Positions 45,559-51,957 of a stretch of DNA of 53,077 bases are shown one piece after another; the stretch's first letter is position 1, and each line of letters opens with the position of its first letter. The position numbers were made by a program, and so were the translations under genes. Origin of the DNA: a virus; the IMG/VR virus record IMGVR_UViG_3300045996_001542, positions 1 through 53,077 of that record, one strand, 5' to 3'. The notes under the pieces are model-generated. The model saw only the letters and a list, made by a program, of their open reading frames with translations. It did no database searches and was not told where the DNA came from.

Positions 45559-45794
45559 CGGACGTGAACGACGACCCGGTCGCACCGGAACACGTCCGGC
45601 TCGTCGACATCCACGGGGTGGAGGTGGAGGCTACCCGCGTCGTCTACCTCGGGCCTGACGTCGAGGATGACCTGCACGTCTTCGAGGCCTGGTTCCCCCT
45701 GGACACCGAGCTGCCGCCCGATGGCACGCCACCTCCGGTCATGATCGGGAGGATGCCCGGCCGGACGTCGCTCGTCCTGCGCTTCCACTCGTGA
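45555..45794 (+). CDS. Hypothetical small beta-rich protein, 79 aa
   Basis: ATG 45555 overlaps the previous stop. Soluble, with alternating strands (VRLVDIHGVEVEATRVVYLG, HVFEAWFPLDTELPP, PVMIGRMPGRTSLVLRF). No cysteines. Probably a single small beta domain; unknown role. Confidence 0.6.
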   Translation: MTDVNDDPVAPEHVRLVDIHGVEVEATRVVYLGPDVEDDLHVFEAWFPLDTELPPDGTPPPVMIGRMPGRTSLVLRFHS

Positions 45795-45812
45795 ACCTTC
45801 CGTCCGATCTGT

Positions 45813-45818
45813 GACAAT
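45813..45818 (+). promoter_or_regulatory. Candidate -10 box of a leaderless gene
   Basis: GACAAT ends 7 bases before ATG 45826, the spacing at which transcription would start at the start codon itself. There is no Shine-Dalgarno. A weak -35 (GTGAAC) lies 16 bases further upstream. Confidence 0.4.
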
Positions 45819-45825
45819 TGGGCCC

Positions 45826-46050
45826 ATGGCAACAATTTGCAGCCACGTCGACACGATGACGAAGTTCGGCGGGAGCATCATCTGTACCGCCTGCCGCCTG
45901 GTGGTCGGGTACGTCGGGCAGCCGCCCGAACCCCCCCGGACCCAGGACATACCCACCGACCCGGCCGAGCTGGAGGCGTGGAAGGAGCAGTTCACCACCG
46001 ACCTGCTGCGCCACCCCGGCGGGGTAGACGCCCCATGGAAGAGCGTATGA
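45826..46050 (+). CDS. Small putative zinc-binding protein, 74 aa
   Basis: ATG 45826, probably leaderless. Begins ATICSHVDTMTKFGGSIICTACRLVVGYVG: C5, H7 and CxxC (C21, C24) form a complete zinc-ribbon-like site of the kind found in short actinobacterial proteins. The C-terminus is a polar helix (AELEAWKEQFTTDLLRHPGG). Overlaps the XRE-like gene that follows. Confidence 0.6.
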   Translation: MATICSHVDTMTKFGGSIICTACRLVVGYVGQPPEPPRTQDIPTDPAELEAWKEQFTTDLLRHPGGVDAPWKSV

Positions 46051-46295
46051 AGTTCGACTCGCCCAGCGCCTTCTCCGTCGCCCTGTCCGGGCACCTGAGC
46101 GACTACATGAACGAGCACGGTCTCGACGTGGACCAGGTCGCCGCGCAGCTGCACGACCCGCCCCGCCCCGCGAGCTGGGTGCGCGACTGCATGACCGGGG
46201 TCCTGTCGCCGGACACCGACCTGCTGAACGTCGTGGCGCGGCTGAGCGGTACCGACGTGCGCAGCCTCGTGGTGACCCTGATGTCCCGAATGTAG
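46047..46295 (+). CDS. Small XRE/Cro-like HTH protein
   Basis: 82 residues from ATG 46047 (GGAAGAG upstream; in-frame ATG 46035 is possible). SGHLSDYMNEHGLDVDQVAAQLHDPP..WVRDCMTGVLSPDTDLLNVVARLSGTDV follows the XRE pattern: helix, helix-turn-helix with an unusual insert DPPRPA in the turn, and a Gly before the fourth helix. Its size fits a Cro-type repressor. Last rightward gene before the leftward right arm. Confidence 0.55.
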   Translation: MKFDSPSAFSVALSGHLSDYMNEHGLDVDQVAAQLHDPPRPASWVRDCMTGVLSPDTDLLNVVARLSGTDVRSLVVTLMSRM

Positions 46296-46312
46296 GCCTC
46301 CGCCGCCCGGTC

Positions 46313-46334
46313 CGTGCTCACTACGTGCTCACTG
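46313..46334. repeat. Tandem 11-bp repeat
   Basis: CGTGCTCACTA followed at once by CGTGCTCACTG, in the gene-free stretch 46296-46489. One helical turn per unit, so a possible protein-binding site. Confidence 0.4.
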
Positions 46335-46402
46335 CGCGCTTAACTGGGCGCCGCTGCGCAGGGCATCGGTGCAGGTCAGGACCTTAATCCGCTCGCTGCA
46401 CG

Positions 46403-46425
46403 CACCCGCTCATGTAAAGCGGGTG
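46403..46425 (+). terminator. Hairpin after the XRE-like gene
   Basis: CACCCGC / GCGGGTG, 7-bp stem with 9-base loop, then TCTAGTGTGT. Probable end of the rightward lysis transcript where it meets the leftward right arm. Confidence 0.5.
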
Positions 46426-46460
46426 TCTAGTGTGTGGGGCCGTCCAGGGCCTCATGTTCG

Positions 46461-46483
46461 GGGTGCGTAACCGTTACGCACCC
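46461..46483. promoter_or_regulatory. Dyad operator site 6
   Basis: GGGTGCGTAAC-C-GTTACGCACCC, 11-bp perfect arms, 7 bases past the stop of the leftward gene 46490-46729 and at the meeting point of two convergent transcripts, as for site 3. Confidence 0.7.
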
Positions 46484-46489
46484 GGCAAG

Positions 46490-46729
46490 TCATGCTCCCG
46501 GCCTCCGCTCGCTGCGCGCGAACTCGAAGTTCTCGCAGTCACAGCCCTTCACCTCGCACGGACGCCCCAGGAAGAACGCCGCCTTGTGCTCGTCGTGGTC
46601 ATGACCGCACACGCATACGTCCTGGCTATGGGTGTGAGTCGCCGGGCCCAGGTTGATGGTCTGGTCGCGGTCGAGCCGGGCGGTGGCCAGCCCTTCGCGG
46701 GTGAGCATCGCACGCACCAGCGGATTCAA
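46490..46729 (-). CDS. Small Cys/His-rich protein, 79 aa
   Basis: TTG 46729 overlaps the previous stop and follows GAGGGGG. Contains CVCGHDHDEHKAAF and CEVKGCDCENFEF, a CxC..H..C..CxC arrangement able to bind one or two zinc ions; similar short Cys/His proteins are common in actinophages and actinobacteria. Function unknown. Confidence 0.6.
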   Translation of the reverse strand: MNPLVRAMLTREGLATARLDRDQTINLGPATHTHSQDVCVCGHDHDEHKAAFFLGRPCEVKGCDCENFEFARSERRPGA

Positions 46730-47184
46730 CTCGCCCCCTCGGGGATCTCGGCGGTCAGGCTCAGGCCAAGGTCGGCGCGCAGCCGGTACTCGTCGAGCAG
46801 TGCGTCGATGGCGTCATAGCTCGCCCAGGTACTGCGCTCCGGACGCTCGCCGCGGCGCTCGCGCAGCCAGGCGGCCACGACGTCGTCGCGGTGCGGCAGG
46901 AGGTCGTCGCGGTGCGGCAGGAGGTCGTGGCCGACGGCGTCTGCCGGCACTTCGTCGAACCACTCGCGGTGCAGGGCGATCATCCGGTCCGGCACCCCAT
47001 CCACGTGCGGCAGCTGCACCATGACCTGGCCGTTGACGATGACCACCGTGGCGGGGAGGTACAGCCTGTCACCGTGCTGGATCCGCCCGCGGACCTCCTC
47101 GTCGGTGACCCACACCCCGTGCGCCCCCTCGGCGTGGGTGTCGTCCTGCTCACGTTCCGTCGCTTTCGTCCCTTGCGTGTCCAC
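46726..47184 (-). CDS. Hypothetical protein with duplicated segment, 152 aa
   Basis: GTG 47184 follows AACGGAG; the frame continues upstream without a good start. Polar N-terminus, a beta core (RLYLPATVVIVNGQVMVQLPHVDG), then DLLPHRDDLLPHRDDVVAAWLRERRGERPERSTWASYDAIDAL. The DLLPHRD unit is repeated exactly because of a 21-bp DNA duplication. Role unknown. Confidence 0.6.
   Translation of the reverse strand: MDTQGTKATEREQDDTHAEGAHGVWVTDEEVRGRIQHGDRLYLPATVVIVNGQVMVQLPHVDGVPDRMIALHREWFDEVPADAVGHDLLPHRDDLLPHRDDVVAAWLRERRGERPERSTWASYDAIDALLDEYRLRADLGLSLTAEIPEGAS
46882..46923. repeat. In-frame 21-bp tandem duplication
   Basis: Two identical adjacent 21-bp copies (46882-46902, 46903-46923) add seven residues to the 46726 product. 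Perfect identity suggests recent slippage and possible length variation between isolates. Confidence 0.7.
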
Positions 47185-47292
47185 CTGTGGTGCTCCGTTC
47201 TCGGTAGGATGTGTGCCGAACTCCCGTTCGTTCTGTTCCGTTCTGGCGGGAGTGCCCGGACCGGCGACCTGGGGTGGTCGCCGCCGGGCGTA

Positions 47293-47323
47293 CAAGGCCC
47301 CTCGCCACCGGTGAGGGGCCTTG
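47293..47323 (-). terminator. Terminator after the 47332 gene
   Basis: Perfect 11-bp stem CAAGGCCCCTC / GAGGGGCCTTG with a 9-base loop, 8 bases beyond the stop of the leftward gene 47332-47682. The next gene (46726-47184) would need its own promoter within 47185-47292. Confidence 0.65.
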
Positions 47324-47331
47324 CGCATGGG

Positions 47332-47682
47332 TTAGAAGATCCGGCCGGCGCTTTCCCGGTGCATCCCGTGTTGGCGCGTCTCGCCGCAGATGGCGCACCG
47401 GGAGTCGTGGCGCTCCTCCTGTCGACCCTCGGTCTCGAAGATGTGGGGCCGCTCGGACTCGCGGGGCGGGTTGCTGGTGGTGCGGGGCGTGCTCATGACT
47501 TCTCCCTCTGTGTCCTGGATGTAGACGCGGCCGTGCCCTTGGCACGTCGGGCACTTCGAGCCGGACGAGTTCTGCCCCGAGCCCGCGCACCGGGTGCAGG
47601 GTGCCGGGCTGAACCCGTCTGGCTGGCCGGTGTTGAAAAACTTCGATTGCGTGATGGTCTTGGGCTTGCGTTGCGTGACCAC
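47332..47682 (-). CDS. DnaJ-like zinc-finger protein, 116 aa
   Basis: GTG 47682 with AACGGAG upstream (ATG 47715 is an in-frame alternative). Residues about 29-50 hold CTRCAGSG and CPTCQGHG, the CxxCxGxG repeats of the DnaJ/HSP40 cysteine-rich domain. A second Cys pair, CAICGETRQHGMH, lies near the C-terminus. There is no J-domain. Likely binds RNA, DNA or protein through zinc; function unknown. Confidence 0.65.
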   Translation of the reverse strand: MVTQRKPKTITQSKFFNTGQPDGFSPAPCTRCAGSGQNSSGSKCPTCQGHGRVYIQDTEGEVMSTPRTTSNPPRESERPHIFETEGRQEERHDSRCAICGETRQHGMHRESAGRIF

Positions 47683-47701
47683 TGTGGTGCTCCGTTCTGA
47701 G

Positions 47702-48298
47702 TTAGTCATGGCCATGGATCACACCCTCTGAGGCGGCGCCCCCCGTGACGTGCATGTGCCGGGCGTTGCAGCACAGCGGATCGCAGGACGGTCGCATCAG
47801 GACCGCCCGGCGCCGATGGTCACGGTCGCCCGAGACGATCGGCAGCCCGGCCTCCTGCGCGATCACCCGCCGCGCCGACCGCTTGCTCTGCACACTGCGG
47901 CCACCGACAGAGACAGTGGGCAGCCCGTTGGTCAGCGACCCGGTCCAGGGGTGGCACGCGTCGGGGCCGGCGGAGGTGTCGACCATGCGCTGCACCCGCT
48001 CGAACACGCTCAGCTCGTGCTGCGATTTCGCCGGGCCAGGCTCCCCGTGCTGACGCACCCGGTCGTAGTGCAGCTGGCACAGGCCCTTGGCGGACGCCGA
48101 CTCCCCGCAACCCTCGACCGAGCAGGCCTTGCCCAGGTTGCGCATCCGGGTCGGGGCCGTCGACCCGTTGTGACGCCGCGCGCGCTTGTAGTGCTTCATG
48201 CACAGCCCGCGGGCCACGACCGGGTTACCGCATTCTGGTTCGCTGCACAGCGCTGGTGCCGCGCTGTAACTGGTGTCCTTACTCGTGTCGGTGGTCAT
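47702..48298 (-). CDS. Putative HNH-like endonuclease with two N-terminal zinc units
   Basis: 198 residues from ATG 48298. Two repeated Cys/His units (CSEPECGNPVVARGLCMKHYKRARRH and CSVEGCGESASAKGLCQLHYDRVRQHG) form the N-terminal half. The C-terminal half has CHPWTGSLTNGLPTVSVGG, KRSARRVIAQEAGLPI and HRRRAVLMRPSCDPLCCNARHMHV, a layout seen in HNH-type homing enzymes (entry strand, helix, CC..N..H end). Catalytic residues are less clear than in the other two HNH proteins, so the nuclease call is tentative. Confidence 0.55.
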   Translation of the reverse strand: MTTDTSKDTSYSAAPALCSEPECGNPVVARGLCMKHYKRARRHNGSTAPTRMRNLGKACSVEGCGESASAKGLCQLHYDRVRQHGEPGPAKSQHELSVFERVQRMVDTSAGPDACHPWTGSLTNGLPTVSVGGRSVQSKRSARRVIAQEAGLPIVSGDRDHRRRAVLMRPSCDPLCCNARHMHVTGGAASEGVIHGHD

Positions 48299-48332
48299 CG
48301 TGATCTTCCCTCTTTCGTGACAGCGGGCCGGC

Positions 48333-48353
48333 GGTGCGTAACGGTTACGCACC
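48333..48353. promoter_or_regulatory. Dyad operator site 7
   Basis: GGTGCGTAAC-G-GTTACGCACC, 10-bp perfect arms, between the stop at 48381 and the start at 48298 of two leftward genes. Confidence 0.7.
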
Positions 48354-48380
48354 CCGACCCGCTGCGGCGGTTCCCCTGTT

Positions 48381-48623
48381 TCAGTTGCCCAGCGGCCGAT
48401 GCGCGTCCAGGTCGTCGCGCGCGTCACTGACCCGCACCAGGACAATCTCGGTCGGGCAGGTGACGCACGTGATGACGTCCACGTACGCCGGGCCATGCAT
48501 GTACTTCAACGTGCTCTGATGTAACTCGATCGCTTCGTGCTCACAGGCCAGGACCGTGGCCCGGTCCCGTTCGGCCAGGTCATCTCGTTCAGCCAGTTCC
48601 GGCTGCTCGGGATCTGTGGTCAC
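48381..48623 (-). CDS. Hypothetical protein with CxxC, 80 aa
   Basis: GTG 48623 overlaps the zinc-finger gene's stop (GTGA). A helical N-terminal half rich in E, R and D (ELAERDDLAERDRA) includes CEHEAIELH, and the C-terminal half has VITCVTCPTEIVLV; together they could form one zinc site. Translationally coupled to the C2H2 protein, so possibly its partner. Confidence 0.6.
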   Translation of the reverse strand: MTTDPEQPELAERDDLAERDRATVLACEHEAIELHQSTLKYMHGPAYVDVITCVTCPTEIVLVRVSDARDDLDAHRPLGN

Positions 48624-49999
48624 GCGTCCATTGCCTCCCTCATCATGTCCTTCCATGCCTTGAGGTCGTTGCGTTCCTTCGTCACGGCCTCGAGGTCCGC
48701 GCGCAGGTCGTCGCACTCCTTGCGCAGACGCTCCAGGTCCCCGACCAGTTCGGGGTTGACCAGGGCCCGGACCTGGTTCAGCAGGTCCGTCGGCTGGGCG
48801 ATGTGCCCGGTCCCGTTCACGCTCACCGGCTCCAGCGTGGTCGGCGCGGCCTGCACCACCAGCGGCTCAGGCTTCGCGGGCTCCGGGGTGGCGGCGGCGT
48901 CGGCGTGAACCTGACCGGCGACCGGCGCGGCGGGACTCTGGCTCCGTTCGGCGAGCTTCACGTCGCCGGCGATCTTGTGGGCACGGTGGTGGCCACCGAT
49001 CGACGTCGCCGGGAACACCCTCGCGCAGTACTCGCACCGCCGCGTTCCGGGTCGACGCCGTATGTCGGATGTCGCCCGTCGGCGCACCGCCCGGTTCCCG
49101 TCCATCTGCTGCACGACGAGGGGCAGCCGGGGGTCGTCCGCGTGCAGCTTGCTGTGCACATGCCTGCCCCGAGCGGCTGGCGTGGGCAGGACCCGATCGC
49201 ACAGCGGGCACGGATACTCGCCCGAGTCATGCTTGGTGCTGTGCAGGTTCAGAGCGCCCTGCGTCTTGAACGACGCACCACAGCCTGGTTCTAGGCACGG
49301 GTACGGCAGCTCTTCGGTCTCGGTGGTCTGCGGCCCTGCTTCTGACATCGGGTGCTTCTCCTTAGGTTTGAAATGGTCCAGGGCCAAGGCCACAAGCATC
49401 TCGATCGCCTCGACCCGGGCCGGATCGGTGGCCGGACCGGACGCGGCGACGCGAACCTCCTTGGTCTGGCGTTTGGCGTCGACCAGGATCCAGTCGTCCT
49501 CGCCGCGCTCATCGAGATACCACGCCATGACGCCGGACCCTGCGGCGACGATGCCGTCCCACCAGTCGCGGGTCATCTTGTGCATTCGCAGACGCGCTTG
49601 GTAGGACTGCTTCGCGGCGATCTGCCATGGTGGCTCGGAGCCTGCCAGCGGCAGAGCATCTTCCGTAGCAGCCACGCCGAATGCGTTGCGTGAATGCTCT
49701 AGCTTCTCGCGTTCGCGTTCGCGTTTGCGAAGCCACTGGTTTAGTGGGCGGCGTGCATTCTGCCCACCCCTGTTGCGCTTGAACTTGCGCTGCACCGCCG
49801 CCGTTGCCGTGCCGTCGGGGGAGCGCAGGATGACGTGGTGGTTCGCCGACACGCGCCCGGTCCAGCCGTGCAGTTGGTACTCCATGACCAGGGCGATCGC
49901 GTCGTCCTCGAATCCTTTGAGGTCGGCCTCAGCGTCCAGCAGTTCGGGCAGATCTTCGAGCGTGGCCTCCACCATTGCCTGTGTGAGCCCAGATCCCAT
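48620..49999 (-). CDS. Triple C2H2 zinc-finger protein with N-terminal domain and C-terminal coiled coil
   Basis: 459 residues. Three classical C2H2 fingers: C235-C240-H253-H257, C264-C267-H280-H286, and C322-C325-H337-H341. The N-terminal 217 residues form a separate domain (GRVSANHHVILRSPDG, faintly like HicA toxins, then a basic stretch AVQRKFKRNRGG and a KREREREK helix). The C-terminus is a coiled coil (ERLRKECDDLRADLEAVTKERNDL). ATG 49348 (residue 218) has its own AAGGAG, so a shorter zinc-finger protein (242 aa) may be made too. Multi-finger C2H2 proteins are rare in bacteria and phages. Likely binds DNA; target unknown. Confidence 0.75.
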   Translation of the reverse strand: MGSGLTQAMVEATLEDLPELLDAEADLKGFEDDAIALVMEYQLHGWTGRVSANHHVILRSPDGTATAAVQRKFKRNRGGQNARRPLNQWLRKREREREKLEHSRNAFGVAATEDALPLAGSEPPWQIAAKQSYQARLRMHKMTRDWWDGIVAAGSGVMAWYLDERGEDDWILVDAKRQTKEVRVAASGPATDPARVEAIEMLVALALDHFKPKEKHPMSEAGPQTTETEELPYPCLEPGCGASFKTQGALNLHSTKHDSGEYPCPLCDRVLPTPAARGRHVHSKLHADDPRLPLVVQQMDGNRAVRRRATSDIRRRPGTRRCEYCARVFPATSIGGHHRAHKIAGDVKLAERSQSPAAPVAGQVHADAAATPEPAKPEPLVVQAAPTTLEPVSVNGTGHIAQPTDLLNQVRALVNPELVGDLERLRKECDDLRADLEAVTKERNDLKAWKDMMREAMDA

Positions 50000-50026
50000 G
50001 GCTACCTTCCGTTCCTGTTCGGGAAA

Positions 50027-50242
50027 CTAGCGGTAGTACGACGAGAACGGCAGATCTTCGCCGTACTTTTCGACGTAAGAGTCCACAGCGTTACGCAAAC
50101 TCGTGTCGTCTGCATCCGGACCAGAGCGCCGGTACGTGATCGTGGCCTCCACGACCTTGAACATGTCTGCCGCTGCCGTATACGTCTCGTCGTAGATTTC
50201 CGCCAGTTCAGCGAACTGGTATTCGGGAATGCTGTCGCTCAT
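50027..50242 (-). CDS. Small acidic protein, 71 aa
   Basis: ATG 50242 overlaps the previous stop (ATGA). Highly acidic with aromatic residues (EYQFAELAEIYDETYTAAADMF, DSYVEKYGEDLPFSSYYR) and no cysteines. Small acidic phage proteins often mimic DNA or bind host enzymes (for example anti-restriction or Gam-like factors), but nothing here proves that. Confidence 0.6.
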   Translation of the reverse strand: MSDSIPEYQFAELAEIYDETYTAAADMFKVVEATITYRRSGPDADDTSLRNAVDSYVEKYGEDLPFSSYYR

Positions 50243-50811
50243 CGGGTCTCCCGCACGGGCACGTCGGTGGCGACCTGCTCGTCGGTGGCCACCGTGACCG
50301 GCGGGAGCGAGGTGGTGGTCACCACGGTGGAGTACTGGCTGGCCGGGACGAAGTGGATCCGGTCGGCCAGCGCCTGGTCCGACTCCTCCGTCGACCAGCT
50401 CGCGACCGCCTTGCCCTCCGGCGCGTACACGTGCTTCTTGGTGGAGTGCCCCAGGCGCAGCGTGCACCGGTAGGTCTGCCCGCCGAGGAAGGTGCGCGAG
50501 ACCAGGCACAGCCCGGAGTTGAGCACGTCGCGCAGCGCCTTGACCTCGCCGTCAGTCGCCATCTCGTCCTCGTGGGGGTCGGTGTCACCGGTGTGGACCA
50601 CCGTACGCCCGCCCTCCGACACGAACACGTCCCACGCCCCGGACAGGGTCACGCTGTGGCCCGCCTCTGCGGCCCCCGCGTAGTGGTAGGCGAACGCGCC
50701 GACCGTGGCCGCGGACGAGAACCCGTCGGGGTCCATGAACGCAACCTCGCCCGCGTCGATCCGACCCTGCGCGTACGCCTCGGCGGCGATGAACTCTCTG
50801 GTGATTTCCAT
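50239..50811 (-). CDS. Hypothetical protein, 190 aa
   Basis: ATG 50811 follows AACGGAGCACAG. An N-terminal helix (REFIAAEAYAQGRIDAG), a middle beta part (GHSVTLSGAWDVFVSEGGRTVVHTG), then CLVSRTFLGGQTYRCTLRLGHSTKKHVYAP, which recalls a Cys/His ligand-binding loop, and a Thr/Val-rich tail (STVVTTTSLPPVTVATDEQ). Unknown; soluble. Confidence 0.6.
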   Translation of the reverse strand: MEITREFIAAEAYAQGRIDAGEVAFMDPDGFSSAATVGAFAYHYAGAAEAGHSVTLSGAWDVFVSEGGRTVVHTGDTDPHEDEMATDGEVKALRDVLNSGLCLVSRTFLGGQTYRCTLRLGHSTKKHVYAPEGKAVASWSTEESDQALADRIHFVPASQYSTVVTTTSLPPVTVATDEQVATDVPVRETR

Positions 50812-50899
50812 CTGTGCTCCGTTCTAGGTGGTGCCAATCGGTAACACCGAATGGCGGCGATGCAAGGGCCACGCCCGGTGGGGTCCTGTGGCGCAGCCC

Positions 50900-50926
50900 T
50901 ACCTACAGTTTACCGCATTCCGTCAA
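50900..50926 (-). promoter_or_regulatory. Candidate leftward promoter
   Basis: On the minus strand TTGACG (50926-50921), 15 bases, TAGGTA (50905-50900). It would drive 50239-50811 and the genes beyond. The spacing is 2 bases shorter than ideal. Confidence 0.35.
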
Positions 50927-50927
50927 G

Positions 50928-51278
50928 TCACGCGGGCTCGGCCAGGCCCGGCCCGGTCAGGACCTGCCCGTCGAGGTCCGCCAGGGCCTCGAACGTCCCG
51001 CACCTGTTGCAGACCCGGGTCTTGTTGTCGTACCGGGACATCGCGTAGCTCCCCAGCGGGTCGCCGCACCCCGGGCACATGTCCCTCGGGTTGAGCAGGA
51101 AGGCCTTGGGCGTGAACGTGACCGTGCGCTCGGCCACCGCGAGGAACGCCTCATCGAACTCGTCTCGATCCAGGTTGGTCACCATCTCTTCCGCGGCCGA
51201 ATCCGAGCGGATCGGCTCGTCGACCTCGACGACCTTGCGGTACTCGACCGTCTCGGTCCACTCCAGGATGTACTTCAT
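50928..51278 (-). CDS. Zinc-ribbon protein, 116 aa
   Basis: ATG 51278 overlaps the previous stop. The N-terminal 60 residues are strands and an acidic helix (ILEWTETVEYRKVVEVDEP, EEMVTNLDRDEF). A full zinc ribbon follows: CPGCGDPLGSYAMSRYDNKTRVCNRCG (about 68-93), with four cysteines in two CxxC knuckles. Unknown role; may bind nucleic acid. Confidence 0.65.
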   Translation of the reverse strand: MKYILEWTETVEYRKVVEVDEPIRSDSAAEEMVTNLDRDEFDEAFLAVAERTVTFTPKAFLLNPRDMCPGCGDPLGSYAMSRYDNKTRVCNRCGTFEALADLDGQVLTGPGLAEPA

Positions 51279-51874
51279 GATTGGTCCTCCTCCTCCTTGT
51301 AGGCAGCCACGACGCGCAGCACGTCGGGCGTGCGCATGTGGTCGTTGTCCAGCGTGTACAGCCCGCTCCAGATCTCCCAGACGATGCCGACCTCAGCGGT
51401 CAGGTGCTCGTCCTCGGGGTCGTCGAGGTCGGTCGTGTCGATGACCTGGTCACCGACCTTTGGTGTGGCGTCCGTGGTCGCCGGCCACGCGGTCAACTCG
51501 CGCCCCTGCGGGAAGCCGGGCGTCCTCGGCGCGCGCAGCACGTTGCCGTGCTCGTCAAAGCACGCGTCCACCCATTCGCCCCGGTGAAGCCACGCGTAGT
51601 CACCCGACCAGTACGGCACGTACCGGATGGCCCGCCTGCAGTGCTTGCACGCGGCGTCCGGCACGGGCTCGGGCATCGTCTTGGCCCGCTCCAGCAGCTC
51701 GGTCAGGACCCGGATCATCGTCGCCCGGTCCGCGCACTCCGCGATGACACCACCGGACCCGTCATCCAGCCACAGCGCGGGCCCGTCGTTGCGGCTGTCG
51801 CGGCCGTCCCAGGCGCCCGCCTCCATGGTCATGTCGGCGCCCTCCAGCGAGGCGAAGTAGACGGTGTTTCCCAT
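51275..51874 (-). CDS. Hypothetical protein, 199 aa
   Basis: ATG 51874 with AACGGAG upstream. Starts NTVYFASLEGADMTMEAGAWDG; a CKHCRRAIRYVPY unit near residue 77 gives a Cys pair, followed by a Trp-rich section (WSGDYAWLHRGEWVDACFDEHG) with another Cys, so a zinc knuckle is possible. The C-terminal half is beta-rich and acidic. Not recognised. Confidence 0.6.
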   Translation of the reverse strand: MGNTVYFASLEGADMTMEAGAWDGRDSRNDGPALWLDDGSGGVIAECADRATMIRVLTELLERAKTMPEPVPDAACKHCRRAIRYVPYWSGDYAWLHRGEWVDACFDEHGNVLRAPRTPGFPQGRELTAWPATTDATPKVGDQVIDTTDLDDPEDEHLTAEVGIVWEIWSGLYTLDNDHMRTPDVLRVVAAYKEEEDQS

Positions 51875-51892
51875 GCTCGTTTCTCCGTTCTG

Positions 51893-51915
51893 GGGTGCGT
51901 AACGGTTACGCACCC
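51893..51915. promoter_or_regulatory. Dyad operator site 8
   Basis: GGGTGCGTAAC-G-GTTACGCACCC, 11-bp perfect arms, just upstream of the leftward gene starting at 51874. With site 9 it forms a pair 43 bp apart, centre to centre. Confidence 0.75.
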
Positions 51916-51936
51916 ACCTTTCGTGTGTTGCGGTCA

Positions 51937-51957
51937 GGTGCGTAACCGTTACGCACC
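51937..51957. promoter_or_regulatory. Dyad operator site 9
   Basis: GGTGCGTAAC-C-GTTACGCACC, 10-bp arms. It supplies the TAA stop of the leftward gene 51949-52599. Centres of sites 8 and 9 are about four helical turns apart, suggesting cooperative binding. Confidence 0.75.

Noticed and set aside
13776-51957. The nine dyads as a ParB centromere (parS).
   Set aside because: The sequence is unlike the known chromosomal parS, the ParB-domain protein lacks an HTH, no parA is present, and the sites are spread out rather than clustered. A repressor-operator role is simpler.
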